In this document: piece after piece, positions 26,149 to 33,831 of the stretch
How the letters are laid out: every line of letters starts with the position of its first letter
How positions within the stretch are numbered: position 1 is the first letter of the stretch
Source of the DNA: Syntrophomonadaceae bacterium
GTDB taxonomy: Bacteria; Bacillota; Syntrophomonadia; Syntrophomonadales; Syntrophothermaceae
NCBI GenBank assembly: GCA_012799365.1
Contig: JAAZLJ010000147.1
Span: forward strand, 1 to 44,616
Direction: 5' to 3'
Length of the DNA stretch: 44,616 nt
Translations under genes and position numbers: made by a program
Notes under the pieces: generated by a model
What the model was told of the DNA's origin: nothing
The model's input: the letters and a program-made list of their open reading frames with translations, nothing else
Databases searched by the model: none

Positions 26149-27201
26149 CTAATCCGGATACACTGCCCAGAGACTGAAACCGAAGGTAGAGCCCCGACCT
26201 ACCTCACTATCAACAAAAACCTCGCCCCCGTGTGACTCCACGATATGCTTCACAATAGCCAGTCCCAGACCGGTACCCCCCAGCTCTCGCGAACGAGCCT
26301 TATCGACCCGATAAAACCTTTCAAAAAGCCGCATCCGGTCATCCTCGGATATGCCAGGACCGGTGTCAGTAATAGTTGTCACCACCCGGTCACCCTGTTT
26401 TTGTACCCTGATAACTATCTTACCTTCGCAAGTCGTGTACTTTATAGCATTGTCAATTAAATTAATCAAAACTTGACCTACCAGGTCTTCATCAGCATTG
26501 ACCGGAGGAAGATCGGGCTCAGATATCAACTCCAGATGCAAACGCTTCTCACTGGCCTGTGGACCCAGAATATTAATTACCTGTCGGATAGACCTTACTA
26601 TACAGATCGGCTTGAGAGTAAGAAGTCTTTCTTTGGATTCGATAGCCGATAGGCTGAGCAGATCATCGATAAGCCGTGCCAATCGGTTGGTCTCCTTGTC
26701 AATGATGGTTAGAAAACGCCGGCATAATAGTTTATCCTCCAGCGCCCCGTCCAGCAAAGTCTCTACAAACCCATTTATAGCCGTCAAAGGAGTTCTCAGC
26801 TCGTGTGAGACATTGGCCACGAATTCTGACCGCATCTGATCAAACCGACGGGCATCAGTTATATCATGTAAAACCGCTACCGCACCCTGTACTTCTTTTC
26901 CCGAGCCGAAAATGGGCACCATATGAAGTCGAAAAAGGGCATGAGCTGACAATTCAATTTCCGTATAGATCTCCCTCCCGATAGACAGCACCTCCTGCAC
27001 CGTATGCAAGACCTCGCAAGATTTTACCAGATTGGCAAAGACTTTCCCCTCCAACCCTCCAGGGGGCACGTGAAAAATACTCTCCGCCGCCCGGTTGGCC
27101 AGGTTCACTTCTCCATTAGCATCCAGAGCCACAACCCCGTCCACCATATTGGCCAGGATAGCCCCCATCCGGTTCTTATCACCGCTTACTTCATTCCACA
27201 C
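26149..27201 (-). CDS. PAS-domain sensor histidine kinase without membrane part
   Basis: A 350-residue kinase: PAS domain (about residues 10-115, ILANMVDGVVALDANGEV), dimerisation domain with phospho-acceptor His133 in VSHELRTPL, and an ATPase domain with the N box (INLIDNAIKYT), GTGLGLAIVKH and a normal C-terminus. It resembles PhoR/WalK kinases but lacks their N-terminal membrane segments and HAMP domain: it starts at the point where PAS normally follows HAMP. GTG at 27201 is two codons after an in-frame TAA and has only GGGGG as a ribosome site. It partners the response regulator upstream. Confidence 0.87.
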   Translation of the reverse strand: MWNEVSGDKNRMGAILANMVDGVVALDANGEVNLANRAAESIFHVPPGGLEGKVFANLVKSCEVLHTVQEVLSIGREIYTEIELSAHALFRLHMVPIFGSGKEVQGAVAVLHDITDARRFDQMRSEFVANVSHELRTPLTAINGFVETLLDGALEDKLLCRRFLTIIDKETNRLARLIDDLLSLSAIESKERLLTLKPICIVRSIRQVINILGPQASEKRLHLELISEPDLPPVNADEDLVGQVLINLIDNAIKYTTCEGKIVIRVQKQGDRVVTTITDTGPGISEDDRMRLFERFYRVDKARSRELGGTGLGLAIVKHIVESHGGEVFVDSEVGRGSTFGFSLWAVYPD

Positions 27202-27402
27202 TTTTTAACCCCCGCCCGATAATTAACACTCCGTGTAGCCAGTATTAATGAACACTTTTGTCCCCCGGGATACGTTCGTGAAGATTCCCGCCCCACCTCA
27301 CACATGACACTCGGTGAAACCGAATATGTGGAAGGAACAGTTGGAATAGCTTGGACTGCCCTTATCCCTAATGCGTGTAAAACCCCGAGTTCAGGATAGA
27401 AG
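27202..27402. other. Unexplained 201-base spacer between regulator and kinase genes
   Basis: These partner genes usually touch, but here a non-coding stretch separates them. It has a small hairpin TCGGT/ACCGA (about 27313-27325) and G-rich runs on the minus strand (GAGGTGGGGCGGG near 27295). No frame encodes membrane segments of a missing sensor part. It does not contain the CGCAGAT repeat family. I do not know what it is. Confidence 0.5.
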
Positions 27403-28125
27403 TCAGGAATTATCCCCCGGTTTATCCCGGAACTTATATCCCACTCCTCTCACCGTCTCTACGTATCGAGGGCCGCCCTGCTTCTCGCCCAGTTTCTGCC
27501 GCAAATGCCGTATATGAACATCAACCGTCCGGGTATCGCCAGCGAACTCATAACCCCACACCTTTTCCAGCAGGGCCTCCCGGGTAAAAACCTTACCACG
27601 ACTCCCCACCAGCAGCTTTAAAAGTTTAAATTCTTTGGGGGTCAGGTCTAATTTACGCTCACCCATAAAAACCTCGTATTTGTCCGGTATGATTATCAGT
27701 TCTTCGAAAACCAGGGTTTTCTGCCCCAGAGCTTTCTCGGCCTCCAGAACCCTTTTGGCCCGCAGCCTGGCCTTGACCCGGGCTACCATTTCCCGAGGAC
27801 TGAAGGGCTTTTTAATGTAGTCATCCGCCCCCATCTCCAACCCCAATACGGTATCAATCTCTTCTCCTTTAGCCGTCAGCATGATTATTGGAGTATTACA
27901 GAACTCCCGCTGCTGGCGCAGGCGGCGGCAAACCTCGAGACCATCCAGGTGCGGCAGCATTATATCCAGAACAATCAGATCCGGGCGTACCTCTTCCGCC
28001 AGCCGCAGGGCCCGGAGCCCATCATAAGCTACCGAAACCTGAAATCCTTCTTTTTCCAAATTAAACTTTACCAGCTCCACGATAGAAAGTTCATCATCCA
28101 CAACCAGTATATGGTACTTATTCAA
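27403..28125 (-). CDS. OmpR/PhoB-family response regulator
   Basis: A 240-residue two-component regulator. The receiver domain has the acidic pair VVDDE (residues 8-12), phospho-acceptor Asp54 in LIVLDIMLP and Lys in IKKPFSPREM. The C-terminal winged helix has LTPKEFKLLKLL and the recognition helix TVDVHIRHLRQKLGE. The nearest families are PhoB/PhoP and WalR. The TTG start follows GGGGTGA. It is the first gene of a pair with the PAS kinase. The signal cannot be deduced: no phosphate transport genes are near. Confidence 0.93.
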   Translation of the reverse strand: MNKYHILVVDDELSIVELVKFNLEKEGFQVSVAYDGLRALRLAEEVRPDLIVLDIMLPHLDGLEVCRRLRQQREFCNTPIIMLTAKGEEIDTVLGLEMGADDYIKKPFSPREMVARVKARLRAKRVLEAEKALGQKTLVFEELIIIPDKYEVFMGERKLDLTPKEFKLLKLLVGSRGKVFTREALLEKVWGYEFAGDTRTVDVHIRHLRQKLGEKQGGPRYVETVRGVGYKFRDKPGDNS

Positions 28126-28135
28126 GCCTTCACCC

Positions 28136-28942
28136 CTATTTCAACCCCAGCAGAACCCCTATGCGACCGGTCTCGCCTTCTGAACCACGATACGAATAAA
28201 AACATTCTTGATGACAACGGGTACAAATACTGCTGATCAAAATATTCTCTGACAGCAGGCCTGCCCGCTCCAAAATTATCTGATTGGTCCGGGGAAGATC
28301 CCAGAAAAACTTGCCTTCTACCGTGGTACGAAGCTCAACGTTCAGGCCCAAAACACGCCGGGCCCGGGCCGCCAGATCCTGCCCCACCTCATAGCAGCAT
28401 CCTCCAATGCTGGGACCAACAAAAGCCATGACATCGGACACCCGACAGCCAAACTCTTTCTGCATGCATACTAAAGTACGGGCCGCTATCCGAGCTATGG
28501 TACCCTTCCAACCACTATGCACCAGGCCCACAACCCCTGCGACCCGATCAAACAGCAGTATAGGAACACAATCGGCATAGAAAGCCATCAAGTATACTTC
28601 CGGACGGTCGGTGACCAGAGCATCGGTATCGGGCAGTCCGGTTGTGTAATCAAACACTCCCCGGCCTCGATATCCCTCATCTACTACTGCTATATGATCA
28701 CTGTGGGTCTGGCAGGCACAAACCATGTCACCCGGTTCTACTCCCACCGTTTCAGCCCATAATTCGCGGTTCTTTAGAACCGTAGAGGGATTGTCGCCTA
28801 CATGTAAGGCCAGATTCAAAGAAGCAAACTCACCGGTGCTGTAACCACCCTGCCGTCCTGATACAGCCACCTTGACTCCTTGTTGTTCCCATTCAGGTAG
28901 AGTAAGATAGGCTATATCTCCTTTTTGCTGCCATTTCCACAC
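28136..28942 (-). CDS. pgeF: Purine nucleoside phosphorylase / multicopper-like YfiH family (PgeF)
   Basis: A 268-residue laccase-domain protein. Family members have been shown to have purine nucleoside phosphorylase or adenosine deaminase activity, or to trim mis-built peptidoglycan precursors. The metal and catalytic residues lie in QTHSDH, FYADCVPILLF and VHSGWKGT. In Bacillus the homologue YlmD lies near sepF and sigE/sigG, as here. GTG start with GGGAGTG upstream. It ends 11 bases before the response regulator. Confidence 0.92.
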   Translation of the reverse strand: MWKWQQKGDIAYLTLPEWEQQGVKVAVSGRQGGYSTGEFASLNLALHVGDNPSTVLKNRELWAETVGVEPGDMVCACQTHSDHIAVVDEGYRGRGVFDYTTGLPDTDALVTDRPEVYLMAFYADCVPILLFDRVAGVVGLVHSGWKGTIARIAARTLVCMQKEFGCRVSDVMAFVGPSIGGCCYEVGQDLAARARRVLGLNVELRTTVEGKFFWDLPRTNQIILERAGLLSENILISSICTRCHQECFYSYRGSEGETGRIGVLLGLK

Positions 28943-28999
28943 TCACGTTTGCACTCCCTGTATTTTTATTTTAAACTTTAACTGAGGAAGGCGATAAAT

Positions 29000-29302
29000 A
29001 TGCACTGCCCGCTATGTAAACACCCGTTAGAAAAAGATAACCCCTGCTGCCCCAATTGCGGCCATAATCCCCGGGCTGGATTCACGGATTGGTCACTCTT
29101 AAAGATCGTTTACCCTCCGGAAGATATGCTTCTCAAGGGGCTCCTGGCATCTTGCGGTATACCAGTCAGACTGGTCAGAGAGGCCATTGGGCCAGTACAG
29201 GGTCTAACCCTGGGCCCACTGGCCGAAGTCAAGATTCTGGTTCCACCCGATCGATTGGAAGAAGCCAGGTACCTTCTGAACTCTCCCCCGGCCGAACCCT
29301 GA
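29000..29302 (+). CDS. Zinc-ribbon plus DUF2007 protein
   Basis: A 100-residue protein. Residues 1-22 form a zinc ribbon (CPLCKHPL, CCPNCGHN). From about residue 32 the DUF2007 type begins (IVYPPEDMLLKGLLASCGIPVRLV ... EVKILVPPDRLEEARYLL), a small fold found in proposed signal-transducing proteins. The ATG follows GAGGAAGG. It is divergent from pgeF (57-base gap) and ends three bases from the converging nrdG gene, so both its strand and its setting are exceptional in this window. Confidence 0.82.
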   Translation: MHCPLCKHPLEKDNPCCPNCGHNPRAGFTDWSLLKIVYPPEDMLLKGLLASCGIPVRLVREAIGPVQGLTLGPLAEVKILVPPDRLEEARYLLNSPPAEP

Positions 29303-29305
29303 TTT

Positions 29306-29791
29306 CTATTGAAGCCGCACCACCTGTCCCTCCTGCAGTGATCGAGGTACATCGATGATGCGCTGGTTATCCGAACCACGGAAAGGAAGAGCCAGATCCA
29401 GGCGTTCCAGTACAAAAGGACCGTCCACCAGTACATCGATCAATTCCATCACCGGCAGCTCCCGTACCTGCTCAAACGTATAGCCGCTGTAGACCCATAT
29501 GTCCAGATGCGGCTTTTTTTCTTTAATAATACTTATAACCTTATGCAGTGTCTCCGCCTGTATCAAAGGCTCACCACCACTGAAGGTAATGCCTTTATGC
29601 AAAGGAGTCACTTTACTCAGTAGTATTTGCGCCAACTCGGTCTCGGTAAAATCTCGGCCGCCCTCCAGCGGCTGTAAATCCACGTTGTGACATCCCTCAC
29701 AACGATGGGGACATCCCTGTAAAAACGCCACTACTCTAAGGCCGTTCCCATCCACTACCGAATCACTGGTAATACCTGCACACCTGATCAT
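29306..29791 (-). CDS. nrdG: Anaerobic ribonucleotide reductase activating enzyme
   Basis: NrdG is the radical SAM enzyme that makes the glycyl radical on NrdD. The [4Fe-4S]/SAM motif CPHRCEGC has Cys27, Cys31 and Cys34, and FSGGEPL is the SAM glycine-rich motif. At 161 residues it is the usual short form. The ATG follows GGGAGAG. A terminator and its own extended -10 box separate it from nrdD, so it can be read independently, but it lies directly downstream of nrdD, as its role requires. Confidence 0.95.
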   Translation of the reverse strand: MIRCAGITSDSVVDGNGLRVVAFLQGCPHRCEGCHNVDLQPLEGGRDFTETELAQILLSKVTPLHKGITFSGGEPLIQAETLHKVISIIKEKKPHLDIWVYSGYTFEQVRELPVMELIDVLVDGPFVLERLDLALPFRGSDNQRIIDVPRSLQEGQVVRLQ

Positions 29792-29825
29792 TTGACCACA
29801 CTCTCCCGTTCTGTTCAGGACTAAC

Positions 29826-29846
29826 GGGGTAAAAGTCCATTACCCC
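29826..29846 (-). other. Hairpin in the nrdG leader
   Basis: GGGGTAATGGACTTTTACCCC on the minus strand forms a perfect seven-base-pair stem with a seven-base loop, between the nrdG promoter and ribosome site. It has no T-run, so it is not a terminator. It may affect RNA stability or translation. Confidence 0.5.
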
Positions 29847-29847
29847 A

Positions 29848-29856
29848 ATTATAGCA
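29848..29856 (-). promoter_or_regulatory. Extended -10 promoter candidate for nrdG
   Basis: TGCTATAAT on the minus strand has a perfect -10 and the TGn extension, directly after the nrdD terminator. There is no -35 at the proper distance. It would start transcription about 50 bases before nrdG. Confidence 0.4.
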
Positions 29857-29881
29857 AAAACCCGCCCCGGTTGGGGCGGGC
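29855..29881 (-). terminator. Intrinsic terminator after nrdD
   Basis: CCCGCCCC and GGGGCGGG pair perfectly around AACC (29880-29861) and are followed on the minus strand by TTTTTG. It lies 25 bases after the nrdD stop. Confidence 0.9.
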
Positions 29882-29905
29882 GATACCTGCTTAAAACAAC
29901 GGCTT

Positions 29906-31921
29906 TCAAAATCGATGGCTCATACGGTCCTTTAACTCCGCCACTTTGGCATCATTAAAACGATCCACAGTGGAAAGATAGCCGGTGATACGGCGTACCC
30001 GCTTGATGTCGTCACCACCGCAATTGGGACAGGTATTAGCCTCAATGACTCCCCGATAATAACAGCTCTCACAAAAATCAATAGGGAAATTAATACCTGT
30101 GTAACCCATATCACATTCCCGCATGTGTTTGATAACCGCCTCCAATGCCTCGATATTTTGCGTCGGCGGAGAAGGAAACTCTACATAGCTTATATGACCG
30201 GCATCGGTGTATTTATGGTACGGGCCCTCCCGAGAGATCTTATCGAATATACTGATGTCATAATCCACCGGAATGTGGAACGAATTGGTGTAATAATCTT
30301 TATCCGTAACCCCGGCCAGATGACCAAACCTCTCCCGATCCATACCTACAAACCGTCCGGAAAGCCCTTCGGCCGGTGTGGCCAGCAGGGTATAATTCAT
30401 ATCATACTGGTCACAGGCCCGGTCAATCATACGCCGCAAATACTGAATAATCGAAATACCCATAGCCTGAGCATCAGGTGATTGACCATGGTGCTTACCG
30501 GTTAGGACCACCAGAGCCTCGGCCAGTCCTATGAAACCGACTGACAGCGTACCGTGTTTCATGGCCGGTTCGATGCTGTCACAAGGTCCCAGATCTTCTG
30601 AGTCCAGGTAAAGATGCTGGCCCATTATAAACGGAAGGTCTTTCACCTGCAAATCCTTTAAAACCCGATAGCGATGATAGAGCTGCCCACACGCCAGTTC
30701 CACCATATCTTCCAGACGGCGGTAAAATTCTCCGATCTGCCCCTGGGACTTGATGGCCAACCGGGGCAGATTAAGAGTGGTAAATCCTATATTACCCCGA
30801 CGCTCGGTAACAGCAGGGCCATGGCGGTTCGCAATAACCCGAGTACGGCAGCCCATATAGGCTACCTCGTTGCCATACTCATCATTGAAAGATGAATCCA
30901 TAAAGCTGAACGTGGGATTCATCCGAGTTCCGGCTACCCTCAACGCCAGCTGAAACAGGTCATAGTTTGGATCCTCTGAATTTAGATTGATCCCTTCCCG
31001 CACGCGGAAGATAACATTGGGGAAAATAGGGTTTTCGCCCCGTCCCAGCCCGGCTTCATAGGCCAGCAAGAGATTACGGGTAACCTTTCTACCAGCTTCA
31101 GTGGTATCACAGCCCAGGTTGATGGAACTAAAAGGCACCTGGGAACCCGCCCGTGAATGCATGCTGTTAAGATTGTATACCAGTGCTTCCATAGCCTGAA
31201 AGGTCTCATCCTCATCGGCATTCTCCACAAAGGGAGCCAGGTCGCGGTCAAAGAAAGGAAACGATTGCCCTCCATACATATCATTCTGGGAAGACTGCAG
31301 GATGATCGCGGCCAGGGCGGTAGCCGATGCCGGACGCTTGGGCGGCCTGATATAACCGTGACCATTATTAAACCCATTGGATAATATATCTCCCAGCGGC
31401 AGCTGCAGACAGTTCAGGGTTTTCTTATAAAAATCCAGGTCGTGGATGTGTATGTCCCCCCTACTATGAGCCTGAGCAAACTCGGGAGGAATAACCCGGT
31501 TCAGGTAATACTGTTTGCTGGCGGCACTGGCAATCTGCAGCATCTTGGCCGAAGGACTGTTACCTACATTGGCATTTTCCCGGCTGGTTTCTTTCAGTAT
31601 CTCCTCTACTACGTCCATCAGATCGGACTTACCTTCCCGATAACGGGTGCGCTCGGCGCGATAGAGTATATACGCTTTAGCGGTTCGGGCATGACCGTGT
31701 TCGATCAGCACTTTTTCCACCACATCCTGAACCGTCTCTACATCAAATACCTCGCCCTGGTACTCCTCACCCAGAACCCGCATTACCTCCAGGGTTAATT
31801 CCAATGACTTCTGCCGATCCTCACCCCCGACCGCTTGCGCCGCCTTGAAAATGGCCTCGGTTATTTTGGATGGATCGAAGGGTACCTCCCGGCCATCTCT
31901 TTTTTTAATCTGCGAAAACAT
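29906..31921 (-). CDS. nrdD: Anaerobic ribonucleoside-triphosphate reductase (class III)
   Basis: NrdD makes deoxynucleotides from NTPs without oxygen. The 671-residue protein has an N-terminal ATP cone (about residues 3-95, IKKRDGREVPFDPSKI), the ten-stranded barrel, a zinc site with Cys617, Cys620, Cys631 and Cys634, and glycyl radical Gly647 in RRITGYLS. The ATP cone gives allosteric control of activity. The ATG is joined to nrdR: the nrdR stop and nrdD start touch (TAAATG), so the repressor and the enzyme are made from one message. No aerobic nrdAB or class II nrdJ is in view. Confidence 0.96.
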   Translation of the reverse strand: MFSQIKKRDGREVPFDPSKITEAIFKAAQAVGGEDRQKSLELTLEVMRVLGEEYQGEVFDVETVQDVVEKVLIEHGHARTAKAYILYRAERTRYREGKSDLMDVVEEILKETSRENANVGNSPSAKMLQIASAASKQYYLNRVIPPEFAQAHSRGDIHIHDLDFYKKTLNCLQLPLGDILSNGFNNGHGYIRPPKRPASATALAAIILQSSQNDMYGGQSFPFFDRDLAPFVENADEDETFQAMEALVYNLNSMHSRAGSQVPFSSINLGCDTTEAGRKVTRNLLLAYEAGLGRGENPIFPNVIFRVREGINLNSEDPNYDLFQLALRVAGTRMNPTFSFMDSSFNDEYGNEVAYMGCRTRVIANRHGPAVTERRGNIGFTTLNLPRLAIKSQGQIGEFYRRLEDMVELACGQLYHRYRVLKDLQVKDLPFIMGQHLYLDSEDLGPCDSIEPAMKHGTLSVGFIGLAEALVVLTGKHHGQSPDAQAMGISIIQYLRRMIDRACDQYDMNYTLLATPAEGLSGRFVGMDRERFGHLAGVTDKDYYTNSFHIPVDYDISIFDKISREGPYHKYTDAGHISYVEFPSPPTQNIEALEAVIKHMRECDMGYTGINFPIDFCESCYYRGVIEANTCPNCGGDDIKRVRRITGYLSTVDRFNDAKVAELKDRMSHRF

Positions 31922-32395
31922 TTACTTGTCCTCCCCTGCTGGTGTTTCTTTTTTTAGCTGATCAATAGTCCTTATAAAGCCATTCAGATCCCTGAACTGA
32001 CGGTAAACTGAGGCAAAACGAACATAGGCCACCTGATCCAAGGAACGCAGATGGTCCATAACCTTTTCCCCGATGACCCTACTGCTTACTTCCCGATCAA
32101 ATTCGTCCCTCAACTCGGTCTCAATCTGATCCACCACCGTTTCCATCTGTTTTATGGTTACCGGCCTTTTTTCACAAGCTTTCATAATGCCGTCCATAAG
32201 CTTGTCCCGACGAAATTGTTCCCGATTTCCCCCTTTTTTAATTATCAAAAGCGGGTTAATCTCTATGCGCTCGTAAGTCGTAAATCGCCGTCGACAGTTA
32301 GTGCATTCCCTTCTCCTTCTGATGACTTCACCGTCATCGCCGGAACGGGACTCAATAACCCGGCTTTCTACCTCCCGACAGTAGGGACATTTCAT
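31922..32395 (-). CDS. nrdR: Transcriptional repressor NrdR
   Basis: NrdR represses ribonucleotide reductase genes in response to dATP/ATP. The 157-residue protein has a zinc ribbon at Cys3, Cys6, Cys31 and Cys34 (MKCPYC ... CTNC) and an ATP cone from about residue 48 ([13 protein letters not shown]). The length is normal. The ATG follows GGGGGAGCGATA. NrdR boxes lie just upstream, so it probably represses its own operon with nrdD. Confidence 0.96.
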   Translation of the reverse strand: MKCPYCREVESRVIESRSGDDGEVIRRRRECTNCRRRFTTYERIEINPLLIIKKGGNREQFRRDKLMDGIMKACEKRPVTIKQMETVVDQIETELRDEFDREVSSRVIGEKVMDHLRSLDQVAYVRFASVYRQFRDLNGFIRTIDQLKKETPAGEDK

Positions 32396-32403
32396 TATCG
32401 CTC

Positions 32404-32451
32404 CCCCTATATATTGTGTACAGGAAGTTACTTGACCCTATATATATGTTT
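32404..32451. promoter_or_regulatory. Pair of NrdR boxes upstream of nrdR
   Basis: Box 1 CCCCTATATATTGTGT (32404-32419) fits the consensus acaCwAtATaTwGtgt well on its right side. Box 2 CCCTATATATATGTTT (32436-32451) is weaker. Their CTATATAT cores start 31 bases apart, three helical turns, the spacing known for NrdR operators. They lie right upstream of the nrdR ribosome site and would block the promoter of nrdR-nrdD. Confidence 0.65.
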
Positions 32452-32687
32452 GTATGCTCTATTATTAAATTTTTTAGCCTCAATTTCAAATAGATTACCC
32501 GGCCTTGTCCCTCTACAGTGGTTAAATATTCGATGCGATCTACTTCTTATAAGCCCCCGGTCACGAATAGACCGGTCAGCTATTTTAGTGGGTCCCACGG
32601 CCTCCGGGTCTTTGGTCCCAAATAACAACTGATTGGTCTCTACGCGGACACTAAAATTAGCCTTCCAGCACGCAGCCCGATCGACCC
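32452..32687 (-). other. Unassigned leader-like stretch between ylmC and nrdR
   Basis: About 240 bases with no gene I can support. It has a strong hairpin CCGGTC/GACCGG around TATTCGT (about 32561-32579) and GGGACC/GGGTCC arms (near 32588-32625). One minus frame stays open from just after the ylmC stop to 32428 (KANFSVRVETNQ ... LLFGTKDPEAV), but it has no good start codon or ribosome site. It could be RNA leader, a decayed gene or an unusual small gene. Confidence 0.4.
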
Positions 32688-32951
32688 TTAACGTACTATT
32701 TCATCAATAGCTTCAAACCCGGACAATTCCACCAGAATAACGTCCCGGCCGATTTTGTTTATTTTATGCCAGGGCACCACCACATCTTCTTTACGGGAGA
32801 ACAAACTGAACCACCGATTGGGGCCGGGTAAAACAATAGCGGTTATCCGGCCGCGCTCAATGTCCAGATCGATATCGATAATATTTCCCAGCTTTTTACC
32901 ATCCAGAATGTTTATAACCTCTCTGGTCCTCAATTCGGATATTTTGACCAT
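32688..32951 (-). CDS. ylmC: PRC-barrel sporulation protein, YlmC/YmxH family
   Basis: An 87-residue single PRC-barrel domain. MVKISELRTREVINILDGKKLGNI followed by DIDLDIERGRITAIVLP is the family signature. Members are found in spore formers, often near sigE/sigG, and in Bacillus are made in the mother cell, with an unsettled role. The ATG follows GGGGTGAGGG. It lies between spoIIR and nrdR, and a sigma-E-like promoter is possible upstream. Confidence 0.9.
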   Translation of the reverse strand: MVKISELRTREVINILDGKKLGNIIDIDLDIERGRITAIVLPGPNRWFSLFSRKEDVVVPWHKINKIGRDVILVELSGFEAIDEIVR

Positions 32952-33096
32952 AATCCCTCACCCCTTTACTCTGAGCAGTTATAACCTGCTAACCCGACCA
33001 GGCGACCTACGAAGTCGACGATTATTTCAGAAGTGTCGGCCGAATCGAAGGCCTGGCCTTATTAACAATTTAATGGCAATCAGACCAGTTTATGAT

Positions 33097-33125
33097 ATTT
33101 TATTTGTAGCTACTTTTAATATATG
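33097..33125 (-). promoter_or_regulatory. Possible sigma-E promoter of ylmC
   Basis: On the minus strand CATATATT (33125-33118), 13 bases, then AATAAAAT (33104-33097) resembles sigma-E sites (about gkCATATT and CATACAMT), six of eight in the -10. The AT-rich setting makes chance matches easy. The rest of the 217 bases before ylmC shows nothing else. Confidence 0.3.
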
Positions 33126-33168
33126 AAAAACTATTAGTATATGTGTTAATAGACCAGAAAATCGGCAT

Positions 33169-33196
33169 AAAAAAATGCCCGCAGTCAATGCAGGCA
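33169..33196 (-). terminator. Intrinsic terminator after spoIIR
   Basis: TGCCTGCA and TGCGGGCA pair (one G-U) around TTGAC and are followed by seven T on the minus strand, 22 bases after the spoIIR stop. Confidence 0.9.
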
Positions 33197-33217
33197 CTTA
33201 TAAAAATCAATCACCCT

Positions 33218-33805
33218 TTATTTACGGCTTTCACTGTTGTTCCACCAGGCACTGCGGTTATAGGTAAACAGCTTTTCCTTCAAGAAAAATGCTGGTTTTT
33301 CTCCTTGATAAATCAGAGTGTTATCCTGCCCTTCCTGGAAGCACAATGGTGGAAACAACACGCACCACCAGTTTTTCCCTTCTCCCTGGCCCAATACCAC
33401 CTTGAGGGCCAGGTATTCTCCTTGCGGCAGTACCAGCTCTCCATAGGAACGGGTAGGAAATTCAAACTCATCCAGGGCTACCTGTGCCCCATAACCAAAT
33501 CCTCGTTCTTCCAGCTCCTGGCGGGCAGCGGCCTGAATCTTATCCAGATTGGCAGCTATGAGACCCCGGCTTTCCTGAACATTTTTGGCCCCGGCCAGTT
33601 GAGGTGAAAGCATGTCTACCATGCGATCCTTGATCTGCATTTTTACCTGCTGATCCGCAGGATCATCGCTATGGGCTACTATATGAATCCTAATCAAGTT
33701 ATAAGGTGAAAAGGCCTCTTCACTCTGACAAGCGTACATAACCAGAGGATACACTGCTGCCAGTATGAGCCCTAACAGTACCAGTACTATAGCCGTTTTG
33801 CGCAT
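33218..33805 (-). CDS. spoIIR: Stage II sporulation protein R
   Basis: SpoIIR is made in the forespore and exported to activate SpoIIGA, which then cleaves pro-sigma-E in the mother cell. A signal anchor (about residues 3-24, ending near YACQSEEA) is followed by NLIRIHIVAHSDDPADQQVKMQIKD, the SpoIIR hallmark, and GEYLALKVVLGQGEGKNWWCVLFPPLC. ATG at 33805 has AAAGGAGGTG seven bases upstream; an earlier start at 33835 lies within sigG. 195 residues. It follows sigG by 26 bases, so the two may share a transcript, and in the cell it acts on the spoIIGA-sigE products encoded just upstream. Confidence 0.95.
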   Translation of the reverse strand: MRKTAIVLVLLGLILAAVYPLVMYACQSEEAFSPYNLIRIHIVAHSDDPADQQVKMQIKDRMVDMLSPQLAGAKNVQESRGLIAANLDKIQAAARQELEERGFGYGAQVALDEFEFPTRSYGELVLPQGEYLALKVVLGQGEGKNWWCVLFPPLCFQEGQDNTLIYQGEKPAFFLKEKLFTYNRSAWWNNSESRK

Positions 33806-33831
33806 TGTTAAACACCTCCTTTGCTGGCTTA

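Noticed and set aside
27202-27402. Group II intron remnant
   Set aside because: A GTGAAACC string and G-rich runs recall intron parts, but I cannot identify a domain V or a boundary, so this is left as unexplained.
32452-32687. Cobalamin riboswitch before nrdR
   Set aside because: A partial ACCACTG-like string is present but the conserved B12-box elements and peripheral motifs are absent.
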